Assembly: GCA_944739405.2 (NCBI GenBank)
Contig: OX123193.2
Location: forward strand, 21,193,516-21,257,515
Origin: Euclidia mi
Lineage: Eukaryota > Arthropoda > Insecta > Lepidoptera > Erebidae
Direction of reading: 5' to 3'
DNA length: 64,000 bases
This document shows, piece after piece, positions 1 through 11,181 of this stretch (positions are counted from its first letter, which is position 1; the number at the start of each line of letters is the position of its first letter). Both the position numbers and the translations under genes were made by a program. The notes beneath the pieces were generated by a model, which made no database searches, was not told the origin of the DNA, and saw only the letters and a list, made by a program, of their open reading frames with translations.

Positions 1-134
1 CGGAGCTATTTGTTTCCATGTAAGTGACAGATGTCAAAAGTCTTTATTCGTTATCTTGTTTTAATTAACGATTATTTGTTGAAAGTAAACCCATATTATT
101 AAATTAATAACTGACCAATGTCAAATTTAATTCC

Positions 135-805
135 AAGAACCTGAAGCCTATACATACATAGACTCACGCCTGTTTCCGGGAGGGGTAGGCAGAGACTACG
201 GAACGCCATTTGCAACGATCTTGACATATCTCTCTTGCTTCATTCACTCCCATCAGATTCCTCATGCATGCTCTTCTGTTCAGGGTGCTTCTAACCTGTC
301 CTGTTTTTAGGATGTCTCCAATCTGGTCAGAGAACGTCCGCCTAGGTCTTCCCCTTCGTCCTGTCCCTTCCACACTTGCCTTATATATCTGCTTGGTCGG
401 TCTTTCGTCATCCATCCTCTCCACGTGCCCAAACCATCTTAGCATACCTTTCTCGATGCTTGTCACTACATCTTCTTTTACCCCACAACACTCTCTTATC
501 ACACAATTATTTACTCTGTCAGTCAAAGAAACACCACACATACTTCGCAGTGCTCTCATTTCTACAGCATTTATTCTACTTTCATGACTCTTCTGCCATA
601 CCCAACTATCACTACCATACATAAGAGTAGGTACTAACACCCCTCTATGGACAGCCAAACGTGCCTTTTTGGACACGTTTAGGCTATTCATAAACGCCTT
701 CAGAGCTCCATTCACTCTATTACCTGCATTAACTCTTCTTTCAATATCTTCTACATTCTTACCATCTCTTGTAAACAGCGTACCTAAATATACAAACTCA
801 TTCAC
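135..805 (-). pseudogene. RTE-type LINE, 3' fragment (reverse transcriptase C-terminus)
   Basis: An open frame of 213 codons on the minus strand (805 to 164) encodes the C-terminal part of a LINE polymerase. Seen: the YLGTLF segment near the start, then WVWQKSHESRINAVEMR and a FGHVERMDDERP block followed by a basic RRGRPRR stretch. In RTE-type LINEs these blocks lie after the catalytic palm, so endonuclease and catalytic residues are absent: the copy is 5' truncated. The 3' end is at about 135-165, with a GGCGTGAGTCTATGTATGTA type tail on the minus strand. The same tail occurs alone at 4186-4232. The frame is still open over its whole length, so this is a fairly recent truncated insertion. 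RTE clade assignment is from recalled family motifs. Confidence 0.8.
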
Positions 806-1015
806 TATATATTATTTTTTCGACACTGGTCTAATTTCCTTTACTTAGATTGAAAAGTTTTTATAATATATGTGGGTACCCCACAAGGTTTAAATCAGGG
901 CCGTGAAAGCTCCGTACATGGGTAAATTTCATATAAATCAGCGCCATCTACCGATGATTGCAAGAAAAAAATTACATATATACCTCCATCCATCGTTACC
1001 CACCATCATCGTTAA

Positions 1016-1097
1016 GATCTGCGTGGCGCAGTGGAAGCGTGCTGGGCTCATAACTTAAAAGTACGTGGATCGAAACCACGCTTATCTAGAACTACTT
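1016..1097 (+). tRNA. degenerate initiator tRNA-Met-like sequence (pseudo-tRNA or SINE head)
   Basis: Seen: an A-box-like TGGCGCAGTGG at 1024-1034, GCGTGCTGGGC with a CAT anticodon-like triplet near 1050, a B-box-like GGATCGAAACC at 1067-1077, and a T run at 1093-1097 that could stop Pol III. The T arm (CGTGG/CCACG) pairs perfectly. The GGATCGAAACC form of the B box is typical of initiator rather than elongator tRNA-Met. The anticodon stem is broken (CTGGG against CTTAA) and the acceptor arm pairs poorly, so it is unlikely to be a working tRNA. It may be a pseudogene or the head of a tRNA-derived SINE. Confidence 0.55.
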
Positions 1098-1099
1098 TT

Positions 1100-2906
1100 T
1101 GTGATTTTTATATTTTTTTGCTTTTAAATTGCATATTTTACATAAAAGTTGTCATTTACTTATTAATTAACACCGACATTAAACATTTATTTTATTTTGA
1201 AAAATGAATCCACTACTAACGCCATCTATGCGATCGGAATAAAAATAAAATTTATTTGAACGCCATCTAGAGTCGAGGATGCCTATTGAACGTTTTCCTT
1301 AGAGGGAGTTGCGCATCTATACCAGTATATCTGTATAATCTATGGTTTAAATATTCAGTTACCGTAACTTTTGGCTCTGGCATACTAATTGTCAACACTA
1401 GTTCTTATATTGATAGGAGAACAAAACAAGGGGAAAATTACCGGCTTGCATTAGTACCCTTATTCCTAAATTACCTGCTCCTGGTACAAAAATAGCTTGC
1501 GGCTGAAAACGATATCATAATTCACTGGTTATAGAAAAGAAATATTAGTTTAGTACAGCTAGTCCGTTATTTTGGTAGTTACGTTCGGAGGGTCTCACGA
1601 TTATTCCGCAGTGCGGTACAGCTGTGTGTATAGTGCTCCGTAATTATACTGTCATGACACTATTTATTACTCGCAACTATTAAAATACGGAACCAAAACA
1701 CCATAAAATGTGAATGGCAATATTTCTGTGGGATACACAGAAAAGTGTTATAGATATAGCAAAAAACAACGGTGGTCAGGTAACCGCTAACCATTTGAAT
1801 ATTTATTATCTTTGGTGCCTTAATATAAAGCTTCTTTTTATACAAGGGTCTGATAATTTTTGCAGTTTGCTTTGCGTACGTCCCAAAAGCAGCTATTGTT
1901 TTTCTTATTGGCTCATACTTTCCACTCCACTATTTGAATGATCAGAAGTTCGAAGAACGTGACATGCAGGACCGAAGCCAATAGTTTCGGGTTCTATGAT
2001 GGAGGACTATTTTATACCACATGAAAAGCGCATCATGTACATTTTCTTCCCTTGCGTTATCATTTGAGTTCGACGTACCGAACTCATTTTGATAGCGCCT
2101 TATTCGCAGTATTATTGTTCTTTGCAATTATGAGTCTTCAGATCCAAAGGATTACATAACGTTGCCAAAAACATTGTAATGATAATAAGGATCGCAAAGT
2201 TGTAAAGGACTGAAGTAATTATGTTTTCTAACAATGCGTAGTGTAAGTTTGTTGGTTTTAAGTTGAACAAACTTGACTTATCATCAACAGTTGTAGGGAA
2301 ATTTCGACGACCGCATAGTAAAGTTTTGCGTAACAGTTAACTAAGGAAATACTTAATTTAAGAACCTACCGAAATTATGTACCATTCATGTCGACATTAA
2401 CATGTAAAGTTGAGCATTTAAAAAACGTGGTCAAATTTATATTATGTAAAAATTTATGACAAATTAAATTAAATACAAAGAACTTGGTAGATTATTTATA
2501 TGTAAAATATAATCGCAGATCTAATAAAGAATATTATATGAATGCCATTGTTTTATATAGAGCATTTTGCTTTGATTTTCGATATTAGACGGTGTTTGGC
2601 GCTTCGCCAAGCGGCGACATATTTATTGTATTACCACTGCCGATCTTGTAGGTACATTTATAAAAAAATATGACCAGTTTACCTTTGTCCTCCTTCTCAT
2701 AATAAACGATTTTTTAACTGAAACTCTTAAGTAGGTAATATGACAAATAATCTGGGTGAGTGTGTGGTGCCACTGAGGCAAATAATAATAATAAATATTT
2801 TGAGTATGATTATTCTGAATCTAGGTGTGCTTTATAAAAAGTAATCATGAATTTAGTAATATTGCATGTGTGTGTATTAACCTAAATAATAGGGTTATAG
2901 TAGAGT
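1100..2906. other. unassigned AT-rich stretch
   Basis: Only short open frames that look like chance are present. The motif CGCCATCTA occurs near 1221 and 1261 (and once upstream near 945), a motif often seen in insect repeats. A small perfect hairpin (TTGGCG, CTT, CGCCAA) lies near 2596-2610. I see no gene. Confidence 0.5.
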
Positions 2907-3350
2907 CATCATCATCATCCTAGGACTATTCCGGTCCCGAAACCCGGGTCCGCTTTTCTGCTTAATCTTCTCCACTTCGCTCGGTCTTCGTCATCTCTGG
3001 TAGTAAGCCGATTGGATCGCATATCATATCTTACGACGTCAAGACAGCATTTCTTAGGTCTGCCACGTTTGCCGGTGCTCGGTAGGGGCGGCATGGCCAG
3101 ACATTTATTCCCCACGTCATGTGCCCGTTATCGTAAAACGTGGCTGTACTAGCGTAGGCGACACTCTTGCAGTTTATCCGCAATGTCACGGACACTAAGA
3201 CTGTCACGGATGAGGGAGTTCTTAATGCGGTCCTTCCGCTTAACTCCACACATCCAGTGCAGCATATTCATCTCCGTGACACGCAGACTCTGCTTGCGTC
3301 GCTCAAGCACAGGCCACGTCTTAGGTTTAGTATAGTTTGTAGTGTGACGG
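2907..3350 (-). pseudogene. LINE reverse transcriptase C-terminal fragment
   Basis: Minus-strand translation, in two frames joined by a shift, gives LINE C-terminal motifs: RLRVTEMNMLHWMCGVKRK type sequence in the 3150-3320 region, then TGKRGRPKK and DRAKWRRLSRKADP in 2930-3060. The end at 2907-2921 is a short CAT/ATC repeat, i.e. an ATG-repeat tail on the minus strand, which fits an RTE-type 3' terminus. All catalytic parts are missing. The frame break shows that the copy is decayed. Family is inferred from motif resemblance. Confidence 0.65.
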
Positions 3351-3565
3351 CATACAAATACAAAATGTCACTACCCCATTTCAACTCATGGGTATCGCGA
3401 GAGGTGACTAAGGAAATACACAATGCAAATAGTGTCCTTTTAAAAAGGACGGAAATCTGACACCAACAGCCTGTATCAAACCTCTATTCTGTCAGTCTAG
3501 TAAGCGTGATATAATGGACCAAATAAATCTTTCTACCGATTCACGGTACTACTGTGAAGCAAATT
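3351..3565. other. unassigned spacer
   Basis: No feature recognised between the LINE fragment and the next solo tail. Confidence 0.4.
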
Positions 3566-3605
3566 AAGAGAGGCTTAAGTCCAGCTGTGTACTGCAAAAG
3601 GCTGT
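3566..3605 (+). repeat. solo LINE 3' tail remnant
   Basis: GAGAGGCTTAAGTCCAGC followed by a GTACTGCAAAAGGCTG segment resembles the conserved end of the coding region of lepidopteran RTE-type LINEs (compare 9402-9490 in this window). Only about 40 bp remain. Confidence 0.5.
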
Positions 3606-3794
3606 TGCGAAATCTAAATCACGCCTTTCACTTCTGATTATATACAGGATTAGGATACGCAGTTATCTGATCCTAAACTAAATAAAGCTGGTTGTATGGC
3701 AACAAGACAGAAAAAAAAAAACGATATTATCCATGAACCAGCTAGTAATGTCATCACATATAGAAGATGAAATGATTTTGACTTTGGCTTTGAC

Positions 3795-3850
3795 TTAGAT
3801 GATATGTGGGTGTCGAACCTACAACAGCCGGCTCAACAGTTAGATTCACT
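3795..3850 (-). repeat. tRNA-derived SINE-like fragment
   Basis: On the minus strand there is a B-box-like GGTTCGACACCC preceded by GCCGGCTGTTGTA; an A box is not convincing. A tRNA-derived SINE head or pseudo-tRNA is the simplest reading, but support is thin. Confidence 0.3.
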
Positions 3851-4185
3851 AACTATCGTATAAAATGATCAGATATTAGTAGTTCTGACAGGCGATGAAG
3901 CAATTGATTTTATTTCTGTTGTCAGCAGTGAATATTCAGGATTAAAAATAAATTTATTCCGAAGTAAAATGGTAGACACTTTATAATCCAATTCATTAAA
4001 ACTTTTGGGTTGTATATCTGGCGTTCGAATAAAATAGCTATGCCTACAGAAATTAATTCTAATATCTAAAAGCCGTTCAGTGACCCGAGACAGCCGGTTA
4101 TTTGCTACAAAGTTATTTTACTATCATGAAATACGACAATAAGTTTTCTTAATATTTATCTGATAGAAGCAAGTGGCGTTTTGTT

Positions 4186-4232
4186 ACCTCTGCCTACCCC
4201 GGCGGGAAAAAGGCGTGAGTATGTATGCAATA
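4186..4232 (+). repeat. solo RTE LINE 3' end
   Basis: CTCTGCCTACCCCGGCGGG then AAAAAGGCGTGAGTATGTATG matches, in opposite orientation, the 3' terminus of the LINE fragment at 135-805. It is an extreme 5' truncation of that family. Confidence 0.6.
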
Positions 4233-5944
4233 TTTATCTGTACTTTTGTTAAACGTGCTGTTCTGAGAAATTTTGTCTATTTATCAAGAAATTCCATTGA
4301 GATTTAGTAGTGTTAGAATCGATTTCAGTTATGTTTACCAATCTACTATCTTGTATGTTGGTCTCATGATCGAGATATTATGCACCATATTCCTTTTCAT
4401 GAACACATACTAAGAGAACCATCTCTATCACTACGGTAGACTTTGCCAAAGACCTGTCTCATATTTCAAATAGTACCAGATAGTTTGACCTAGAAAATAA
4501 TTCTGCAACAATCCTGACATTAAAATTGCCCAATGAAAAATAATAGGAAAATCTGATTCGCACATTTCATAATTCACGATGAAATGTTCAACATAAATAA
4601 CATTTAATATATATATATGTATACGTGTTTCTATGTGTAATATGTATGTATTTACAAAAAAGTATATATGTATGTTTATCCATTGTCTAGTACCCATAGT
4701 ACAAGCTCTGCTTAGTTTGGGAGTAGATGGTGTTGTGTGAATGTGGTAGAATATTATTATTATTTATTTTATAGGTAATGCTTCATTACTGTACAATGCA
4801 GGCTTATCTCTTTTACCTTTGTTAACATTCACATATGTACTAAATATAAATGTTTATGTAATTTTAAGCCTTCTTCCGTTGAAAATGGTAAAATTCATTT
4901 CCTCACTTTGTTACTTTGTCTAATTACAGCGAAGAATTTCTGAAGTCATAATTAACATTTGTGCTCATAAGCTAATTGAAACTAATTATCTTTATTAGAC
5001 AAGACGATTTTGTCCTTAATTATGAAGGCAATAAGGCAATTTGCTTTAAATATTACCGAAGTAATATTGTTTAATTTGCAAGGTACAAGACGCCTGCTTC
5101 TAATTTAAAAATAGGTTGTGAGGCCTAAATTTGTGTGAAACCTGAATTATAAAATTAAATTAAAACATTTTTATTCATGAACGAGATTAAAATAATAACT
5201 TCGCATTTGTAATTTATAAGTTTGGTCGTAGTACTTCGAGTTGTTTTACTAAATTCTCCAATTTTTATGGAATATATTAAATATCACTTTTTTTTAGCAT
5301 AGAGAGGAGATCATTTGGACTTGAGAATTTATTAAAATTACGGTTTTAATTTAGATGATCTAATAAATAGTTGTAGCTTAAGTTTTAGGTAACTGTATCG
5401 AGGAAGACCTTGAGGTCATTTATGAAGATGTAACAACTATAGAAGAAAAGGCACGTACCGTCGGGAATGGAAAATCATTGTTGAAGAGGGAAATATCCAC
5501 ATAGGGTTATAGCGCCGAAAAAAGTAAAGTAAGTATAATTTGACTTGACAAATTACTTTAACAGGACTTTATCAGACTGTGGCGAAGCAGGCCATTAAAA
5601 TATTTAATGACAAATCTTTTTCTGTTATGGCTGTTTGCGTATGGCATGCACGCATTAGTGTACAATAAAGTTTAAATAAATAACTAAATACTTTTACCTC
5701 ACCTGAGTAAACTAAATCGTACAACGTACCTGTAACAAAAAAGATGAAATAAAAGTAGAAACATGTTTTAGGATCATATATTCTATATAGTGTACAAATC
5801 TCTATCTACGTAGTGTACAAAGCGAAAAAAATATTTTGTATTGGATAGTCCATTTATCAAGCAAAACTACATATTCAGCATATTACATTTTGCTAAGAGA
5901 TACGGCTGTGGAACACTAGCTATAAATTATTATAGATAAAAAAT
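4233..5944. other. unassigned AT-rich stretch
   Basis: Contains a TA/TG-rich microsatellite near 4607-4680. Short open frames have no recognisable domain. I see no gene or repeat family. Confidence 0.5.
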
Positions 5945-6311
5945 CAAACAATCAAAATCAAAAATAATTTATTTCTTGGGCCTCAAAGGTCGCTTAAAAA
6001 CGTCAAAGCTAACATTACATTAAATTAAATTTAAAATTATATGATAATTACCTATTAATATTCAAAAAAAGAAAATAATTTACCGAAGCTTAGATTAATT
6101 TTAATCCCACTGTTTTGGGTAGAATTAAAATCAATCTAAGTACCAGCTCCGAGTTGTAACGCACTATGAGAAGAACTGGTGAGAAACTCATGTGCACTAT
6201 TTTCCAATAAAAATTACATAATATTATATACATAATTACATTAATTAATAAAGGTACATTTTTAGGGTCACACAAACTAAATACAAGGACAAAGTACACA
6301 TAGAAACATTA

Positions 6312-6480
6312 TAAGCACACAAAAAATAGAACGAACATACACCAAAAGCTCTAAAATTCATCAGCACTACACAACATCAAAAGCACAAAACTACATGACA
6401 TTAAACGCACAAAAATACAATAAAGCACAAAAGTAGATAGGGACATAAAAAGCACAAAATTACATAAAAAGCACATAAGT
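6312..6480 (-). repeat. degenerate tandem repeat in LINE 3' UTR
   Basis: Repeated AAAAGCACAAAATTACAT-like units with variable spacing (for example AAAGCACAAAACTACAT and AAAGCACAAAATTACAT). It lies just after the LINE stop codon. Confidence 0.6.
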
Positions 6481-6511
6481 CAAATAGACCCACTATACAT
6501 TTCATAGACAA

Positions 6512-8500
6512 TTACTCCCATGATTCCTTATCTATTAGATAGTCGTTAATCGTATAGTGGGCCCTCTTAATAAGATTATTCTTAACAGTAGTCTTAAACT
6601 TGTTTAATGGTAAATCGACAATGTAAGCAGGAATTTTATTAAATAATCTCACACCGAGCCCTGCAAATGAGTTATGCACTCTATATAGGCGATGGTATTT
6701 ACCCTCTAATTTACGTCTGTTTCTAGTATGTATCGTATGTTTATCACCGATTCTGGCATATTTATGTACGTTTCGTTTTACATACATAATATTGGCAAGT
6801 ATGTACTCTGATGCAACTGTTAATATCCCAATTTCCTTGAACCTTTCTCTAAGGGAGTCACGTGCACCTAACTGATAGATTGCACATATCGCTCTTTTTT
6901 GAATCCTGAATATGATCTCAATATCTGCCGCCCTGCCCCACAACAATACGCCATAGGACATAACGCTATGGAAGTAGCTGAAATATACCAGCCTAGCTGT
7001 ATCCACATCAGTAAGCTGTCTTACTTTCCTAACAGCGTACGCTGCCGAACTGAGCCGCTCTGCGAGTCCAGTTATTTGCGCACCCTACTGAAGCTTACTA
7101 TCCAGCGCTATGCCCAGGAATACTGCCGTATCAACAAAACTAAGCACTTCATTATTTAAAGTTAAATTACTGCTGAGATTTTTCACATTTGGCAAAGTAA
7201 ACCTAACACATTTAGTCTTTTTTGCATTCAACAATAAATTATTGGCAGTAAACCAATCCAGGACTTCAGAAATTGATTTGTCTACATCATCAAAATTAGT
7301 CTTCCTACGATCAGCTTTAAAAATAAGCGACGACGTATCATCTGCAAACAATACAATGTCACAAAAATCCTGAAAATAGAACGGCAAATCATTAATATAA
7401 ATAAGAAACAAAAAAGGGCCTAAAATTGAACCCTGTGGCACGCCCATTGTGATAGCTAATTTTGAAGATCTAGAGCCATTTATATCCACTTGTTGTAATC
7501 TGTCACTTAAGTAAGAGGCAAGAAGGTCGAGTGCAACATCTGTGATTCCGTAGTGCCTTAGTTTACGAAGAAGCGTGTTGTGTTCCACGCTATCGAACGC
7601 CTTGGAGAGATCACAGAACACTCCGATGGCATCCTGTGAATTCTCCCAAGCATTAAAAATATGATTTAGGGGAGCAACACCAGCATCTGTAGTCAAACGA
7701 CCCTTCGTAAAACCGTATTGTTCACTGTGTAACAAGCCATTCAGGTTAAAATGACGCTGCAATTGCTGCAACACAACTTTTTCGAATATTTTACTTATAG
7801 CCGGTAAGATAGAAATCGGTCTATAGTTGGTTGGATCGTTTCTGCAGCCTGTTTTAAACAATGGAACAATTTTACTATACTTCATTAAATTGGGAAACAC
7901 ACCTGCATCAACACAACGGTTAAATACTGTAGCTAAATGTGGTGATATATTTACAATTATATTATCTAATAATTTAATTGAAATGCCCCACAAGTCGGCA
8001 GTTTTTTTTATAATTGAGTGACTTGAAGCTTTTGACAATGTCTATTGGGCTTATGTAATTAAAATTAAAGTGGATATTGCACTTTCCCACATTCCCCCTC
8101 ATTAAAGATTCAGCCTTCTCTGACGAGGAGTTCAAGGAGCTGGTTGTTGAAATAGGTATGTTTGAAAAAAAGTAATTAAAAGTTTGAGCTATATCTAATT
8201 CATCTTTAAGAATTTTATTGTTGTTTATCAGTTGGATACTAGTTTCACGCGGCTTAGACCGCCCAGTTTCATTATTAATCATATTCCAAGTTGATTTAAT
8301 CTTGTTGTCAGACTGCTTTATTTTTTTGCTTGAATATAAAGACAGCAGAAGCAAAGGCGCTTTTAACAATTTTTGAATAGTTTTTGACATATGCAGTAAA
8401 AGAAGGTTCAAAATTATATCGTCTCATACCATATAATTCGTACAACTTAGCTCTACTTTTATAAATCCCCACAGTGGTCCAGTCACAAAATTTATCTTTA
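6512..8500 (-). pseudogene. LINE ORF2 reverse transcriptase, broken
   Basis: A 317-codon stretch (8038 to 7085) holds the reverse transcriptase: NYRPISILP, IGVFCDLSKAFDSVEH, GVPQGSILGPFLFLIYINDL and the catalytic LFADDTS, i.e. an FADD box with both aspartates. A further 164 codons (7006 to 6512) in the same frame carry the C-terminal segment. An in-frame TAG at 7085-7087 separates the two. Upstream (8411 to 7974) another frame carries the linker region; the frame changes near 8000 beside an eight-T run, and once more above 8411. The enzyme would copy LINE RNA at the target site, but this copy is dead from one stop, at least two frame changes and 5' truncation. Confidence 0.8.
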
Positions 8501-8619
8501 CATTTTTAGGGTTCCGTACCTCGAAAGGAAAAAAACGAAACCCTTATAGGATCACTTTGTTGTCCGTCCGTCTGTCAAGACCCTTTTTCTCAGAAATGCG
8601 TGGAGGTATCAAACTGAAA

Positions 8620-9405
8620 TTTATAGTAAATACTCAAATCTACGGTTCCATAGAGCTGTAAAAAATTCAAACTTCTAATCCAACGCAATCAAAAGATACA
8701 GCCGATTATGCTGCAAATTGCAGCACATTTTCAAACTCGCATTGGAATCAAAACCTATAGGGTAGTTCCCGTGAACTCAGAATCTTGAAATTTGGTACGA
8801 AGCAACGTCTCATATCACATATAAAGGAAAAATTGCGAAAACCGTAATTTTTTTGTTACAGCATATAAAAAATATTTTTAATAAATTTAAAGTTACTACC
8901 CCCTTCTCTTGAACGCGTGGAAGTATTAAATTGAAATTCATATCAAATACTCAACTATATAACACCGTTAGGCTGCAACAAAATCAAACTTTTATGTCAA
9001 CGCAATCAAAAGAAAGAGCAATTGAAGCATATTTTCAAACTCGCGAATACTCGCAAGTGAATCAAAACCTACAGGGTACTTCCCGTGAACTCAAAATCTT
9101 GAAATTTGGTACGAAGCAACGTCTTATATCACATATAAAGGAAAAATTGCGAAAACCTTAAATTTTTAGTTACAGCATATAAAAAAATATTTTTAATAAA
9201 TTTATATCAAATACTCAGGTATATAAAACCGTTAGGCTGTAACAAAATCAAACTTCTATGTCAACGCAATCAAAAGAAAGAGCAATATAAGCATATTTTC
9301 AAACTCGCGACTACTCGCAAGGAAATCAAAACCTACAGGGGCCCGTGAACTAAAAATCTTGAAATTTGGTACGATGCAACGTCTTATCGCACAGATAAAG
9401 GATGC
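8620..9405. repeat. three degenerate tandem copies of a ~265-320 bp unit
   Basis: The same block recurs three times, starting near 8625, 8943 and 9207. Each has an AAATACTCA motif, GCAATCAAAAGA, TTTTCAAACTCGC, ATCAAAACCTA, then CTTGAAATTTGGTACGA. Copies 2 and 3 are 264 bp apart. The short open frame in copy 2 is just repeat sequence. Confidence 0.75.
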
Positions 9406-9490
9406 GGAAGGCTGAGGACCGTGTACTGTGGTGCGTGTTGGGAGAGGCCTATGTCCAGCAGTGGACTGCGATAGGCTGATTGAGATTGAG
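9402..9490 (+). repeat. solo LINE 3' tail
   Basis: GGAAGGCTGAGGACCG, then GGGAGAGGCCTATGTCCAGC and AGTGGACTGCGATAGGCTG, ending in a TTGAGATTGAGATTT tail. This is the typical coding end and tail of lepidopteran RTE-type LINEs, truncated to less than 100 bp and inserted in the tandem repeat. Confidence 0.65.
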
Positions 9491-9704
9491 ATTTCAAATA
9501 ATTACATAGTCTTCAAACCGTTTTGCTAATTATTCTGTTTGTTGACCAGCCAACTTGTCATGTAGACGTCATTATGACATACGCGCTCTTTTATAACCGT
9601 AGTGTGAACATGGTGTGGACAGTATAACATAATATCACAATATAATAATGGCTATAGTTGCATTAATTGTCAACGAAAATACTATATAACATAGTATAAT
9701 ACCT

Positions 9705-9842
9705 ATGCCTCCCGATGGAAGTTGTTTATTTCATGCAATAGCGTTCTCTATTTATAATACCACTAATTTTGAACAAACACAAATACTAAGGACCACAATA
9801 CTTTATCCCAGTTATTATAAATATAATAGTTTATATTTCTAG
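9705..9842 (+). pseudogene. OTU-type cysteine protease fragment
   Basis: ATG at 9705 opens 45 codons ending at TAG 9840-9842. Residues 4-13 read DGSCLFHAIA, the catalytic DGxC box of OTU deubiquitinase-like domains: aspartate, then the nucleophilic cysteine, then LFHAI. A following helix-like EQTQILRT fits the fold. Just after the stop, in another frame (from 9844), an NWDDFHLYT segment resembles the next OTU strand and stays open to about 10071, which suggests a frameshift. The catalytic histidine is not found. OTU domains occur in some Helitron-like and other transposon proteins, so a transposon origin is likely. The fragment cannot be a working enzyme. Confidence 0.45.
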
Positions 9843-10500
9843 TAACTGGGACGACTTTCATTTATATACAAGCGACGCCCGGAGAGATCCTTTCTCTTCA
9901 CGACAAAAGCGGAAAGGCTTGGTGGATCTGGGCCTTACTGCCTGTTATTTCGTATCAGCTGTTAAAGCAGTTAGTCAGTATTCGAAATACAGAACAGTGA
10001 ACAACTTTATTCATAAAAATACATGTCAGGCTGGGAACCACCTAGCCCGTCCCCACTTCTCTATAAAATAACTTTTGATGTGCTCAAATTGTCTGTGGGG
10101 CACTCAGGTATATTCATTATATTAAAATAGCAATAAATAGGAGTCTACGCTATAATTTAAGGAAGATTCTATAACTTTCTCAAAATATTGTAGATGTCTT
10201 ATTAAATATTAACTTATTTGGTTGTTAATTTTAGTTATATATTTCGATTTTTAAGTTCTTATTTATCAATATAGCATGGAATCTTACGTTTTTCGAGTAA
10301 TTAAAGTGTTAATTTTAATAAATATCTCAAAATTGTACATTATGATTAAAAAAATCGGTGTCGAGGTTGTTTCATTTCTTTGCATTTTCTGAGAACGTTT
10401 ACCTTAGTAATGTACATGTTATTCACACCATTAGAAAGTAGAGATTTCAACGAACAAAACGCCGAACAATTTAAAAAAAAAGCTGATATATTGACGTGAG

Positions 10501-10518
10501 AATTTTCAATTGAAAATT
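10501..10518. repeat. 18-bp perfect palindrome
   Basis: AATTTTCAATTGAAAATT is its own reverse complement. Confidence 0.7.
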
Positions 10519-10984
10519 AGGGTTTTATTTCGATATTAAGTCAAAATAAGGCGTAAAAATAAATATTTTAAATAAAAAACATTAACAGTGTGTTTGGAAC
10601 ATAAAAAGGCAAGTTTTCACCAAATTTCGTGTAAAAGAAAAAACTATTGTAAAAGTTAAAAATAAAACACCAAAAACTTGGTTATTTCAATTTTTCACAT
10701 AAATTATGACGTTGTGTGAATAAAGTGTAAATACAAAAGTTGTAGATCTTTTTATTATTTACAACTTTGCCATTGACGTTTTTCCCGTAGGATTTGTAGT
10801 TTTGCTGGCAATCGAGATAAACCCTTTTTTACCCTTAAAATCGCAACCCCATCCACTTCCCGACCTCAGATCGCCCGTAATTTATTTTTCTTTAAATGTT
10901 TGCTATATTCTCTTTCTTTTCCAATGGGTTTCATCCTACTGTATTTTTTTATCGTTTCAAAAATTATCTACCCTGGTCTAAAAC

Positions 10985-11035
10985 GACAAAGAGGCCTTTT
11001 TCTTTAAATAAATTAAGGAAAAAGGCCTCTTTGTC
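10985..11035. repeat. perfect hairpin, 18-bp arms and 15-nt loop
   Basis: GACAAAGAGGCCTTTTTC at 10985-11002 is exactly complementary to GAAAAAGGCCTCTTTGTC at 11018-11035. The loop is AT-rich. It lies about 100 bp inside the right end of the 8505-11181 repeat. Confidence 0.85.
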
Positions 11036-11181
11036 TCTTCCAGCTTTCCATACTGTAATGTCATGGTTTTCATTTTGCAATAAAAATACCATAACTATGA
11101 CTGGTGAACTTTTACTTATATACCTACAGGTTTGTACGGAACCCTCGGTGCGCGAGTCCGACTCGCACTTGACCGGTTTTT

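Larger units (their letters stand above)
5945..8500 (-). mobile_element. 5'-truncated APE-type LINE (Jockey/CR1-like)
   Basis: A minus-strand LINE running from about 8500 down to about 5945. The 3' end carries an AATAAA signal and a TTTTGATT-rich tail on the minus strand. The 3' UTR has a degenerate tandem repeat (6312-6480). The 5' side stops abruptly where a different repeat begins at about 8505, so the endonuclease domain and ORF1 are missing. The polymerase reading frame is described separately. Clade choice (Jockey, CR1 or Daphne) is uncertain. Confidence 0.75.
8505..11181. mobile_element. lepidopteran-type repeat with GGGTTCCGTAC inverted ends (composite)
   Basis: The left end GGGTTCCGTAC (8509-8519) and the right end GTACGGAACCC (11134-11144) are perfect 11-bp inverted complements. 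The right end continues into GCGAGTCCGACTCGC, which can form a 6-bp stem (11152-11166), and GACCGGTTTTT. I recall this pair of ends as very common in lepidopteran genomes. The interior includes a tandem array (8620-9405), an inserted LINE tail (9402-9490) and an OTU remnant (9705-9842), so this is a nested composite, not one intact element. Class (TIR element or Helitron-like) is unresolved. Confidence 0.5.

Noticed and set aside
264..624. Plus-strand open frames of 82-107 codons
   Set aside because: They are shadows of the antisense LINE polymerase frame at 164-805.
1286..1495. 69-codon open frame
   Set aside because: No motif, no neighbours, and AT-rich chance frames of this size are common here.
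3167..3460. 97-codon plus-strand frame
   Set aside because: It lies opposite the LINE fragment at 2907-3350 and translates its complement.
8931..9161. 76-codon frame
   Set aside because: It is part of a degenerate tandem repeat; the other repeat units do not keep the frame open.
11134..11181. Helitron 3' terminus
   Set aside because: A hairpin is present near the end but no CTRR terminus follows at the expected distance, so the class stays open.
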